The notes below the pieces were generated by a model that was not told the DNA's origin, searched no databases, and saw nothing but the letters and a program-made list of their open reading frames with translations. A program made the position numbers and the translations under genes. A DNA stretch of 22,163 nucleotides from Campylobacterota bacterium (GTDB lineage Bacteria > Campylobacterota > Campylobacteria > Campylobacterales > Sulfurimonadaceae). This document shows positions 8,328-15,570 of the stretch, piece after piece (position 1 is the stretch's first letter; every line of letters starts with the position of its first letter). The DNA lies in NCBI GenBank assembly GCA_013153755.1, contig JAADDU010000070.1, positions 1 through 22,163 on the forward strand, in the 5' to 3' direction.

Positions 8328-10151
8328 ATGGATATTAAATCAAAAAGTATAAAAGAGTTAGAAAATCTTTGTGGTGAGATAAGAGAAGAAATTTTAAGAG
8401 TTGTGAGTAAAAATGGTGGACATCTAAGTTCAACACTTGGCGCAACAGAACTTATAGTGGCTATGCATAAAGTCTTTGATAGTAAAAAAGATCCATTTAT
8501 ATTTGATGTTAGTCATCAGTCCTATGCACATAAACTTTTAACAGATAGATGGGATAATTTTGATACTCTTCGTCAGTTTGGTGGTGTTTGTGGATATACA
8601 AAACCTAGTGAGAGTGAAGATGATTATTTTGTAGCAGGACATAGTTCCACATCTATATCTTTAGGTGTTGGTGCTGCAAAAGCTATAGCTCTAAAAGGGG
8701 AACAAAATAGTAGAATCCCTGTTGTTATGATAGGTGATGGTTCTATGACAGCTGGTATGGTTTATGAAGCATTAAATGAGCTGGGTGATAGAAAATACCC
8801 AATGGTTATCATACTAAATGATAACGAGATGAGTATAGCAAAACCTATAGGAGCATTAAGTAGGATGCTTAGTTCTGCTATGGCTGGTTCATTTTATCAA
8901 AAATTTAAAAAACATACTGAAAATTTTGTAGATAATTTTGGAGAGGGTGCTCACTACATAGCTAAAAAGATGGAAGAGGGCTTAAAGCTTATCACTCCTG
9001 GTATTATGTTTGAAGAGATGGGAATAGACTACATAGGTCCGGTTGATGGACATAATTTAGAATCTCTTGTAGATATATTTCAAACAGCAAAAGAGTTGGG
9101 TAGACCGGTTATAGTTCACTGTCAAACCCTTAAAGGTAAAGGTTATGAGATAGCAGAAGGTAAAGAGGAGAAATGGCACGGTGTTGGTCCTTTTGCTCTT
9201 GAGGATGGACACTCACTTAAAAAATCATCAACTAAAAGTGCTACTCAAATCTATACAGAAGCACTACTGCATCTAGCTAAAAATAATGACAAAATAGTTG
9301 GTGCAACTGCTGCTATGCCAAGTGGAACAGGGCTTAGTGAACTTATGCAAATTTATCCAGATAGATTTTGGGATGTAGCTATAGCAGAACAACATGCAGT
9401 AACCTCTATGAGTGCTTTGGCAAAAGAGGGGTTTAAGCCATTTTGTACCATCTATTCAACTTTTTTACAAAGAGGATTTGACCAAGTTATACACGATACT
9501 TGTCTTATGGACTTACCTGTTGTTTTTGCTCTAGATCGTGCAGGGATAGTTGGAGAAGATGGGGAAACGCATCAAGGTGTTTTTGACATAAACTTTTTAA
9601 GAAGCATACCAAATATGACTCTTTTTGCTCCAAGAGATGAAAAAAGCTTCCATCAGGCTATGGCATTTGCATCCACTTATGAGCATCCGTGTTCTCTTAG
9701 ATACCCAAGGGGCTCTTTTATAGATACACATACTTTAGTAGAATCAAAAGAGTTTGAACTAGCAAAATCACAATTACTTGTATCAAACGATAGTGATATA
9801 CTTTTTATAGGTTATGGAAATGGTGTTGGTCGTGCTTATGAAACATCAAAATTTTTAGATGCAGTGGTTAGTATACTAGATTTGCGTTTTGTTAAACCTT
9901 TGGATGAAGATATGTTAAAAAGTCTAGCTAAAAAACACAAAAGATGGTTTGTATTTAGTGATAGTGCTAAGATGGGTGGTGTTGGCAGTGCTATTTTAGA
10001 GTTTTTAGCATCTAACAAATTTACAGATATTGAACTTACAAGTTTTGAGTATGAAGATGAGTTTATAACTCATGGAAATACAAAGCTTGTAGAGGAGTCT
10101 TTAGGACTTCTTCCTCAACAGTTGGCTAAAAAAGTAAAAGAGCTATGTTAG
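8328..10151 (+). CDS. dxs: 1-deoxy-D-xylulose-5-phosphate synthase
   Basis: Thiamine-diphosphate enzyme joining pyruvate and glyceraldehyde 3-phosphate to give DXP, the first step of the MEP isoprenoid route and a precursor for thiamine and pyridoxal. The 607 residues show GGHLSSTLGA at 30-39 with H32. The TPP/Mg motif starts at GDG 136-138 and ends at ND 164-165. GPVDGHN, KGKGYE, AEQHAV with the catalytic glutamate, and GEDGETHQG in the pyrimidine domain follow, plus a C-terminal transketolase-like domain. DVSHQ stands where many bacteria have DVGHQ; I recall the serine form from other Campylobacterota. TAGGAT at 8318-8323 sits just before the ATG. It directly follows fliH, as in Campylobacter and Helicobacter, although the functions are unrelated. 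Confidence 0.97.
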   Translation: MDIKSKSIKELENLCGEIREEILRVVSKNGGHLSSTLGATELIVAMHKVFDSKKDPFIFDVSHQSYAHKLLTDRWDNFDTLRQFGGVCGYTKPSESEDDYFVAGHSSTSISLGVGAAKAIALKGEQNSRIPVVMIGDGSMTAGMVYEALNELGDRKYPMVIILNDNEMSIAKPIGALSRMLSSAMAGSFYQKFKKHTENFVDNFGEGAHYIAKKMEEGLKLITPGIMFEEMGIDYIGPVDGHNLESLVDIFQTAKELGRPVIVHCQTLKGKGYEIAEGKEEKWHGVGPFALEDGHSLKKSSTKSATQIYTEALLHLAKNNDKIVGATAAMPSGTGLSELMQIYPDRFWDVAIAEQHAVTSMSALAKEGFKPFCTIYSTFLQRGFDQVIHDTCLMDLPVVFALDRAGIVGEDGETHQGVFDINFLRSIPNMTLFAPRDEKSFHQAMAFASTYEHPCSLRYPRGSFIDTHTLVESKEFELAKSQLLVSNDSDILFIGYGNGVGRAYETSKFLDAVVSILDLRFVKPLDEDMLKSLAKKHKRWFVFSDSAKMGGVGSAILEFLASNKFTDIELTSFEYEDEFITHGNTKLVEESLGLLPQQLAKKVKELC

Positions 10152-10930
10152 ATAAAAAATATAAAATTTTAGTTACAAATGATGATGGTTATGAGGCTAA
10201 AGGCTTACTTAGTCTAGTTGAAGCTCTGAGGGAGTTAGAAGGTGTTGAGGTTACAGTTGTAGCCCCAGCAAATGAAAAATCGGCTTGTGGACACTCTCTC
10301 ACACTAGTTCGCCCCCTCCGTTTTGTGGGCATAGACGATGATTTTTATAAGCTTGAAGATGGAACACCTAGTGATTGTGTATATCTCTCTTTAAGCACAC
10401 TTTTTGAAGATGAAAAACCAGACTTGCTTATAAGTGGGATAAATAGAGGCTCAAATATGGGTGAAGATATAACCTACTCGGGAACTGCTGCTGGTGCTAT
10501 GGAGGGTGTTTTACACGACATTCCATCTATAGCTATAAGTCAAGTTATGGATTTTACAAATCCTGATGGGGATTTTACACTTGCAAAAGAGGTTATCAAA
10601 AATCTTGTTCTAAAGATAAAAAACGGATCTTTTCCACTACCAAAAAGGGAGTTTTTAAATGTAAATATCCCACCAGATACAAAAAAAGCTCAGATGCAGG
10701 TAACTTATGCAGGGTATAGACACTATGCAAACGATTCCCATCTTCACAGAAACCCAAGGGGTGAAGAGTTTTACTGGTTAGGTCTGCACCCACTAAACTT
10801 TTCAAAAAGGGATGGTGTTGATGGGATGAGTGATTATGAAGCTATAGAGGCTGGATATATCTCTATAACACCTATCATGCTTGATTTGAGTGCTTACAAA
10901 AGTATGAAACAACTCAAAGAATGGATATGA
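10145..10930 (+). CDS. surE: 5'/3'-nucleotidase SurE
   Basis: SurE is a metal-dependent phosphatase acting on nucleoside 5'- and 3'-monophosphates, linked to stationary-phase survival. The 261 residues are typical. TNDDG at 11-15 supplies metal ligands D13 and D14, the SACGHSLTL loop gives S46, and SGINRGSNMGEDITYSGTAA starting at 97 supplies N100 and the active-site loop. Later segments FLNVNIP and YWLG also fit SurE. The ATG lies inside the last codons of dxs (7-base overlap), with AAAAG/AAGAG as a weak ribosome site, so translation is probably coupled. The end overlaps the next gene as ATGA. Confidence 0.96.
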   Translation: MLDKKYKILVTNDDGYEAKGLLSLVEALRELEGVEVTVVAPANEKSACGHSLTLVRPLRFVGIDDDFYKLEDGTPSDCVYLSLSTLFEDEKPDLLISGINRGSNMGEDITYSGTAAGAMEGVLHDIPSIAISQVMDFTNPDGDFTLAKEVIKNLVLKIKNGSFPLPKREFLNVNIPPDTKKAQMQVTYAGYRHYANDSHLHRNPRGEEFYWLGLHPLNFSKRDGVDGMSDYEAIEAGYISITPIMLDLSAYKSMKQLKEWI

Positions 10931-11577
10931 GATACGATAGACTAAAACCACTTTTAGGGGATGATTTTAAAAAGCTCCAAGATGCAAAAATCATCCTCTT
11001 TGGTGTTGGTGGTGTTGGTGGCTTTTGTCTTGATTGTCTAGTTCGCAGTGGTGTTAGAGATATAACCATAGTTGATTTTGATACTTTTGATGAAACAAAC
11101 CAAAACAGACAACTCTACTCAGAGATGCATCTAGGTCAGATAAAAGTAGATGCACTAAAACAACATTATCCAGATATAAAAGTTTTAAATGTCAGAGTTG
11201 ATGAAGAGTGGATTTGGGATTTTGACTTTGATGAGTATGATTTGGTACTAGATGCCATAGATGATACAAAAGCTAAACTTGCCCTTGCTCAAAAGTGTTA
11301 TAAAAAACTCATCTCATCTTTTGGAAGTGCAAAACGGCTTGACCCAACTAAGATAAAAGTTGATGATGTGTGGAAGAGTTATGGGGATAAGTTTGGTTCA
11401 AAAATCAGATATGAACTTAGAAAACGGGGTTTTAAGAACAAATATAAAGTGATTTTTTCAAGTGAAGAAGCACTTTGTAAAGAGCAGGGTAGTTTTGTGG
11501 GTGTGACAGCTTCTTTTGGGCTTGTGATGTGTAGTGAAGCTATAAAAATGTTTATAAAAAAGGAAAAAAGTGTTTGA
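10927..11577 (+). CDS. TcdA/ThiF-type E1-like ATP-dependent enzyme (probable tRNA t6A dehydratase)
   Basis: Members of this ThiF/MoeB/HesA superfamily use ATP to activate a carboxyl group. The start RYDRLKPLLG, the nucleotide loop FGVGGVGG at 25-32, the D50-containing IVDFD, TNQNRQL with N60, R61 and Q62, LDAIDD, and DPTKIKVDDVW followed by IRYELRKRGF all point to the TcdA (CsdL) branch, which makes cyclic t6A at tRNA position 37. At 216 residues it is shorter than E. coli TcdA (about 268). The loop between FSSEEAL and GSFVGVTASFG is only a few residues, so an insert seen in E. coli is missing. ATG 10927, in an ATGA overlap with surE, is preferred; in-frame ATG 10921 would have AAAGA directly against it. 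A different carboxyl substrate cannot be excluded. Confidence 0.82.
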   Translation: MRYDRLKPLLGDDFKKLQDAKIILFGVGGVGGFCLDCLVRSGVRDITIVDFDTFDETNQNRQLYSEMHLGQIKVDALKQHYPDIKVLNVRVDEEWIWDFDFDEYDLVLDAIDDTKAKLALAQKCYKKLISSFGSAKRLDPTKIKVDDVWKSYGDKFGSKIRYELRKRGFKNKYKVIFSSEEALCKEQGSFVGVTASFGLVMCSEAIKMFIKKEKSV

Positions 11578-11953
11578 TTTTTTAGATAGTGACTGGTTCA
11601 ATATAACTCTTGAGGTTGTTTTTGTGATTTTGGTATCGTATGATATTAAAAAGTATATACAAACAAAGAAAAAAGAGTACCTTACAAACATAGTTTTAAC
11701 TATAGGTTTTGCTATCTGGGCATTATACCCTTACTATAACAGCTATGTTGGTTGGGATGATGAACAAAAAAAAGAGATGCTTAGTAATTGTAAGGGTGAT
11801 GAGAACAGTACTAAACTTTGTAGATGTATAGATGATGCGACATTTAAAAACTATATGTATGATGAGTATATAAAACTAGATAAAAATTCTAGTGAATATA
11901 AAGAGTTTTTAGAAGATGCTAAAGAGGAGTGTTTGGATGATGGATGGTTTTGA
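11570..11953 (+). CDS. Small two-helix membrane protein with four-cysteine C-terminal domain, function unknown
   Basis: The start is GTG at 11570 with AAGGA at 11560-11564, overlapping the TcdA-like gene by 8 bases. The 127-residue product has two hydrophobic stretches (about 12-24 and 38-56) and then a polar, acidic domain of about 70 residues. That domain carries C74, C84, C86 and C121, spaced as C-x9-C-x-C-x34-C. The CxC plus two outer cysteines suggests disulfides if the domain is periplasmic, or metal binding if cytoplasmic; topology cannot be settled by eye. I recall small secreted or membrane proteins with a similar CxC...EECL pattern but cannot name a family. Tight overlap on both sides suggests co-expression. 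No function is assigned. Confidence 0.72.
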   Translation: MFDFLDSDWFNITLEVVFVILVSYDIKKYIQTKKKEYLTNIVLTIGFAIWALYPYYNSYVGWDDEQKKEMLSNCKGDENSTKLCRCIDDATFKNYMYDEYIKLDKNSSEYKEFLEDAKEECLDDGWF

Positions 11954-12191
11954 TTTAGACTCCCCTTTAGTTTGTGAGGGGATTGTTGGTGATGGATGTG
12001 GAGGTGGGAGAATCTTCTTTATACAAGATGCAATGCTTTTTGCATACGATCCTGCCACAAAAGAGAGAATTTTATTATTAAAAGGGCTTTTAGATGCAGT
12101 GCTTTTATCTAAATCAGCATGTATCATAACCATAAAGACAAAATCTAAAACTATAAAATTTGATCTCTCAAAACTTTCTGTTATTAGTTAA
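11937..12191 (+). CDS. Small protein of unknown function (84 aa)
   Basis: I place the start at ATG 11937 (ATG 11940 next to it is equivalent) because AGGAG at 11925-11929 is ideally spaced. An in-frame ATG at 11916 lies upstream of that site. It overlaps the preceding membrane-protein gene by 17 bases, and its stop overlaps the end of convergent dnaX by 4. The product has a glycine- and cysteine-containing start (VCEGIVGDGCGGGRIFF, C13 and C21). A run of beta-strand-like segments ending in a basic tail follows. No signal peptide, clear membrane helix or recognised domain. A good ribosome site and similar codon use to its neighbours make it a probable real gene. Confidence 0.6.
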   Translation: MMDGFDLDSPLVCEGIVGDGCGGGRIFFIQDAMLFAYDPATKERILLLKGLLDAVLLSKSACIITIKTKSKTIKFDLSKLSVIS

Positions 12192-13855
12192 ACCTTAGAC
12201 TGAATCGTAATCTTCGTAGCTTCAAACATCTCTATAGCTTTTTGAACCATTGGTTCTTTTTGTATATCTGCTCTATCTATCTCTTTTGGTTTATTTTCAT
12301 CATCTAGGCAGCTTGTAACACAACTAGAACTTCCACCAACTTCGATGTCTTCAACCATAGATGCACTTTGAATAGTTGAGTCTTTTTCTATATTTTGTTG
12401 TGTTGGTTGTGCAGATGTGACTGGTTTTATTTCTTTTGTACATGGTTTGTGTTTTATCTTTGTGTTAAAACCAAACACCTCTTTAACAAGATGAGAGATA
12501 GCTCCCCAACCATGTTTTAAAGCTTTTTTTGCCTCTTCATCGGCACAACTTTCCCAAGTAAGTACACCATCATTAAATGAGACAAAACTTATAGCTTCTT
12601 CAAAGCATTTTCCAAGTTCGTAGTTTCTATCTTTTATTCCAGCTTTGAGTTTTTCAAACATTTCATTTGAAGGTGTTTTTTCTTCTTGTTCTTTTGGAGG
12701 AGTGCTTAATGTGGGCTTACTTTCTTGTTTAGTTGTTATTTCTGTTGTGTTGAGTTTGATATCAACAGCAGATGTTTGAGGTCTAGATATCTCTTTTTGT
12801 AGGGATTCTATCATCTGGTCAATCTCTTTTATGCGAAGTGCTTCAACCATTTTAAAAAAGATTAATGAGAGTACAAAAGAACCATCAGCATTTATACTAA
12901 AGAGATATTTTGAATCACTTAAAATTCTAAAAAATCTATCTAAAATAAGTGTAGAAAAAACAGGGTCTTGGGCATACATTCTTTCCTTTAGATAGGCTAT
13001 CAATTCATCAACCACCATCTCTGCTTCATAATCTTCTAAAGTTTTTGTATATTTCACTAAAAGTGCATAATCTTTTGCAAATATAGCATTAAAAAGTTCT
13101 GCTATGAATTTAGGGTCAACAAGTCCGAGCATATCTGTAACGGTTCTAACATCTACATGATTTTTAGAGTAGATTATGGCTTGGTCAAGTAGTGTTAGTG
13201 TATCTCTTAAGCTTCCACTTCCACTTCTAGCTAGTATCTCTAAGGCATCTTTTTCAAACTCTATCTCTTCTAAGTTAAGTATATATGATAGATGGTCAAC
13301 TATCTTGTTTGTAGCTATACTTTTAAACCTAAAATGTTGTGTACGACTTAAAATAGTAGCTGGAAGTTTAAGTGGGTCAGTAGTAGCTAAGATAAACTTC
13401 ACATAAGATGGTGGTTCTTCAAGTGTTTTTAGTAGAGCATTAAATGCAGGAGTACTTAGCATATGTACTTCATCTATGATTATAACTTTAAATCTTGCAT
13501 TATTTGGTTTGTATTTAGTTTGTTCTACAAGAGCTTTTATATCGTCTATCCCACGGTTAGATGCAGCATCCATCTCTATGATATCTATATGCCTACTCTC
13601 TAGTGCAGATATACAGTTTTGACACTCTCCACATGGTTTATGGCTAACACCTTTTTCACATATAAGAGCTTTTGCAAAAATACGAGCAGTTGAGGTTTTT
13701 CCACTTCCTCTAAGACCTGAGAAAAGGTAAGCATGAGAGAGTCTGTTTGAATCAAGTGCTAACGATAAAGTTTGAGCAACAGTTTCCTGCCCTATAAGCT
13801 CATCAAAATTTGTTGGACGATATTTTCTTGCTAAAACTTCTGATGACTCTTTCAC
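12188..13855 (-). CDS. dnaX: DNA polymerase III clamp-loader subunit gamma/tau
   Basis: DnaX is the AAA+ motor of the clamp loader that places the sliding clamp on DNA. The 555 residues read from a GTG start, the only one possible since a stop lies directly upstream; GGAG seven bases before supports it. Motifs: KYRPTNFDELIGQ; Walker A GLRGSGKT at 47-54; a zinc module with C66, C75, C78 and C81; Walker B IIIDEVH at 125-131; LEEPP; sensor 1 LATTD; and the arginine-finger SRT at 170-172. After about residue 355 the sequence is low-complexity and lineage-specific, ending in a tail with little resemblance to E. coli tau. An A7 run (minus strand, positions 12530-12524, codons 443-444) is a conceivable frameshift site. 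It is the only minus-strand gene here. Confidence 0.96.
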   Translation of the reverse strand: MKESSEVLARKYRPTNFDELIGQETVAQTLSLALDSNRLSHAYLFSGLRGSGKTSTARIFAKALICEKGVSHKPCGECQNCISALESRHIDIIEMDAASNRGIDDIKALVEQTKYKPNNARFKVIIIDEVHMLSTPAFNALLKTLEEPPSYVKFILATTDPLKLPATILSRTQHFRFKSIATNKIVDHLSYILNLEEIEFEKDALEILARSGSGSLRDTLTLLDQAIIYSKNHVDVRTVTDMLGLVDPKFIAELFNAIFAKDYALLVKYTKTLEDYEAEMVVDELIAYLKERMYAQDPVFSTLILDRFFRILSDSKYLFSINADGSFVLSLIFFKMVEALRIKEIDQMIESLQKEISRPQTSAVDIKLNTTEITTKQESKPTLSTPPKEQEEKTPSNEMFEKLKAGIKDRNYELGKCFEEAISFVSFNDGVLTWESCADEEAKKALKHGWGAISHLVKEVFGFNTKIKHKPCTKEIKPVTSAQPTQQNIEKDSTIQSASMVEDIEVGGSSSCVTSCLDDENKPKEIDRADIQKEPMVQKAIEMFEATKITIQSKV

Positions 13856-13965
13856 TTATGCACTCCATTTTAAAATTATGAGGATTTTATCATTTTAAGT
13901 GTTAAAAGATGATTTAATCGGTAAGATTATATGCAAAGATTAATAAAAAATATTAAAGGAAAAAG
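13856..13965. promoter_or_regulatory. Divergent promoter region between dnaX and the dedA-like gene
   Basis: This 110-base AT-rich gap must hold start signals for both directions. On the minus strand TGATAAAAT (complement of 13884-13892) gives a -10-like TAAAAT about 30 bases before the dnaX start, resembling the box before lysA. On the plus strand the only candidates are weak A/T hexamers around 13922-13932 (TAAGATTATAT). AAAGGA at 13955-13960 is the ribosome site of the + gene. No operator-like palindrome or terminator is evident. Confidence 0.4.
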
Positions 13966-14568
13966 ATGCTCAGAGAGTTAGCACAAACATTAGTAGATTT
14001 GATTTTTGACTGGGGATATATGGGTATCTTTTTACTTATGGCAGTAGAGAGTTCCTTTATACCATTTCCAAGTGAGATAGTTCTCGTTCCAGCAGGCTAT
14101 TTGGCATCTAAAGGAGATATGAGTATAGTTCTAATCATGGGAAGTGCTTTGGGTGGTTCTTTAGTTGGAGCTTTTATAAACTATTATCTTGCTCTTACCC
14201 TTGGAAGAAAAATATTAACAAGATATGGCAAATACTTTTTTATAAAAGAGACAGCACTAGATAAGATGGATAGTTTTTTTGCAAAACATGGACATATCTC
14301 TACTTTTACAGGGCGACTCATACCTGGTATTCGTCAGCTTATCTCCATCCCAGCAGGACTTGCACGGATGAATCTAGTACAGTTTAGTTTATATACAAGT
14401 TTGGGTGCTGGACTTTGGGCTTTAGTTCTTACATTGTTAGGGTACTTTATAGGTGAAAATCAAGAGCTGATAGATACATACTTAAAGCAAATAGTTATAG
14501 TTGTTTTAGCGGTTATAGTTTTACTTGTTTCATGGTATGCTTACTATCAGAAAAACAAAAAGGTATAA
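13966..14568 (+). CDS. DedA-family (VTT/SNARE-associated domain) membrane protein
   Basis: DedA proteins are inner-membrane proteins tied to undecaprenyl-phosphate or phospholipid recycling and membrane homeostasis. The 200 residues match the usual length. Diagnostic motifs are E28 in VESSFIPFPSE (E28 and E36 are the conserved acidic residues of re-entrant loop 1) and GRLIPGIRQLISIPAG at 116-131, with the essential arginines R117 and R123. Hydrophobic segments surround these, and a final helix at about 172-192 ends in a basic tail. AAAGGA sits 5 bases before the ATG. It is the first gene of a + strand group with the DUF420 gene and bcp. The exact lipid substrate cannot be read from the sequence. 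Confidence 0.92.
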   Translation: MLRELAQTLVDLIFDWGYMGIFLLMAVESSFIPFPSEIVLVPAGYLASKGDMSIVLIMGSALGGSLVGAFINYYLALTLGRKILTRYGKYFFIKETALDKMDSFFAKHGHISTFTGRLIPGIRQLISIPAGLARMNLVQFSLYTSLGAGLWALVLTLLGYFIGENQELIDTYLKQIVIVVLAVIVLLVSWYAYYQKNKKV

Positions 14569-14571
14569 ATT

Positions 14572-15018
14572 ATGTTTGAAGTTGGATTTTTAGGTACAAG
14601 AGCACCGATATTTATGGATATAGTGACACTTATAGTTGCTCTTTTGCCATTTCTTATAACTGTAAACATAATGTTTGCAAAATCTAAAAAATATAAACTA
14701 CACGCTTTTGCTCAAAGGCTTGTTTTTGTTGTAACTATAGTAGTTCTTGTTTATTTTGAAGTTGGTGTTCGTCTTGGTGGTGGATTTAATGCTTTTATGG
14801 ATGGTAGTGGAGTTTCTCATGGATATGCTTTTTTTGTGTTGCTACTTCATATAGCCATCGCTACTATTACCATAGTTTTATGGGCTATAGCTATCTTTAA
14901 AGCAAATAAATTTTTAAGAACAGGTGTTCATAAACTTTTTGGGCGTATATTGTTTGTAGGGATTGTTCTCACCTCACTTAGTGGGATTTGGGTATATCTG
15001 ATTTTATTTGTATATTAA
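14572..15018 (+). CDS. DUF420-family membrane protein
   Basis: This 148-residue protein has four hydrophobic segments (about 16-35, 49-66, 85-110 and 125-147). It matches my memory of the DUF420 (YozB) family: an opening GTRAPIFMD, HAFAQR at 44-49, a helix ending in FEVGVRLGGG, LLHIAIA around H93, and H120 before a final LTSLSGIWVYLILF. H44, H83, H93 and H120 sit near predicted helix ends, as in haem- or metal-binding membrane proteins. The family often lies near cytochrome oxidase assembly genes in other bacteria, but here the neighbours are dedA-like and bcp, so the role stays open. It starts 3 bases after the dedA-like stop with AAAAGG at 14558-14563. Confidence 0.8.
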   Translation: MFEVGFLGTRAPIFMDIVTLIVALLPFLITVNIMFAKSKKYKLHAFAQRLVFVVTIVVLVYFEVGVRLGGGFNAFMDGSGVSHGYAFFVLLLHIAIATITIVLWAIAIFKANKFLRTGVHKLFGRILFVGIVLTSLSGIWVYLILFVY

Positions 15019-15032
15019 ATTTAGGAGAAAAA

Positions 15033-15500
15033 ATGTTAAAAATTGATGAAAAAGCACCAGAGTTTTGCTTACCAAATCAAGATGATATAGAGATATGTTC
15101 AAGAGATTTAAAAGGAAAGTGGATAGTTTTATATTTCTACCCTCGTGATAACACTCCAGGGTGTACAACAGAAGCTTGTGAGTTTACAGAGGCTGCACCA
15201 GATTTTAGTGACTTAGATGCAGTGATACTCGGTGTAAGTGCAGATAGCACTAAAAAACATAGAAATTTTATAGAAAAAAAAGAACTTGGTATAACTCTGC
15301 TTAGTGATGAAGATACAACTATGATGCAAAAATACGGTGTTTGGCAGTTAAAGAAAAATTATGGCAAAGAGTATATGGGTATAGTTCGCTCAACTTTTAT
15401 CATAAATCCTGAGGGCATAGTAAAAGCAGTTTTTGAAAAAGTAAGAGTTAAAGATCATGTGGCTAAGGTTAAAGAGGAGCTAGAGAGGTTGTGTAGTTAA
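15033..15500 (+). CDS. bcp: Thioredoxin-dependent peroxiredoxin, Bcp/PrxQ type
   Basis: Reduces hydrogen peroxide and organic hydroperoxides in the cytoplasm. The start at ATG 15033 is fixed by AGGAGA at 15023-15028; an upstream in-frame extension into the DUF420 gene is not needed. The 155 residues are the typical Bcp length. FYPRDNTPGCTTEACEF carries the peroxidatic cysteine C44 and the resolving cysteine C49 five residues later, the atypical 2-Cys PrxQ arrangement. ILGVSADS, LLSDED and RSTFIINPEG follow as in the family. It ends the dedA-like/DUF420/bcp group. No OxyR- or PerR-like site is visible, and no terminator follows it. Confidence 0.96.
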   Translation: MLKIDEKAPEFCLPNQDDIEICSRDLKGKWIVLYFYPRDNTPGCTTEACEFTEAAPDFSDLDAVILGVSADSTKKHRNFIEKKELGITLLSDEDTTMMQKYGVWQLKKNYGKEYMGIVRSTFIINPEGIVKAVFEKVRVKDHVAKVKEELERLCS

Positions 15501-15518
15501 CATACTAAACCTTACTTA

Positions 15519-15550
15519 ACATTGACCTAATGTAGAGGTGTTAAAATTAT
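15519..15550 (+). promoter_or_regulatory. Candidate promoter and operator palindrome upstream of the exporter operon
   Basis: The 70 bases between bcp and the tolC-like gene hold TTGACC (15522-15527, near the -35 consensus), followed after 17 bases by AATTAT (15545-15550, four of six matches to TATAAT). The -35 lies inside a small inverted repeat, ACATT at 15519-15523 and AATGT at 15529-15533 around a 5-base centre, where a repressor would block the polymerase. Repressor-controlled promoters are common for efflux operons. No regulator gene is adjacent, so the operator is a guess. Confidence 0.35.
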
Positions 15551-15569
15551 GAAAAAGGTTTATAGATAA
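15549..15569 (+). CDS. Possible 6-codon leader ORF before the tolC-like gene
   Basis: ATG at 15549 opens a 6-codon frame (MKKVYR) that stops at 15567-15569, one base before the ATG of the tolC-like gene. AGAGG at 15534-15538 could serve as its ribosome site at a 10-base spacing. The long gene's own AAAAAGG at 15552-15558 is a slightly distant 12 bases from its start. It could couple or regulate translation of the exporter. It conflicts with using AATTAT at 15545-15550 as the -10, so only one of the two readings can be right. Confidence 0.22.
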   Translation: MKKVYR

Positions 15570-15570
15570 T

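Noticed and set aside
11909..12133. Minus-strand open frame of 74 codons opposite the two small unknown genes
   Set aside because: The + strand genes have good ribosome sites and chained overlaps; this frame has none and reads as low-complexity.
12182..12230. Shared terminator between the convergent small gene and dnaX
   Set aside because: No stem of useful length followed by a T run is visible on either strand.
13176..13406. Plus-strand open frame of 76 codons opposite dnaX
   Set aside because: Opposite the AAA+ domain of dnaX and serine/leucine-rich as expected for a shadow; nothing recognisable.
14988..15032. Upstream extension of bcp into the DUF420 gene
   Set aside because: AGGAGA at 15023-15028 points to ATG 15033, and family members begin at this point.
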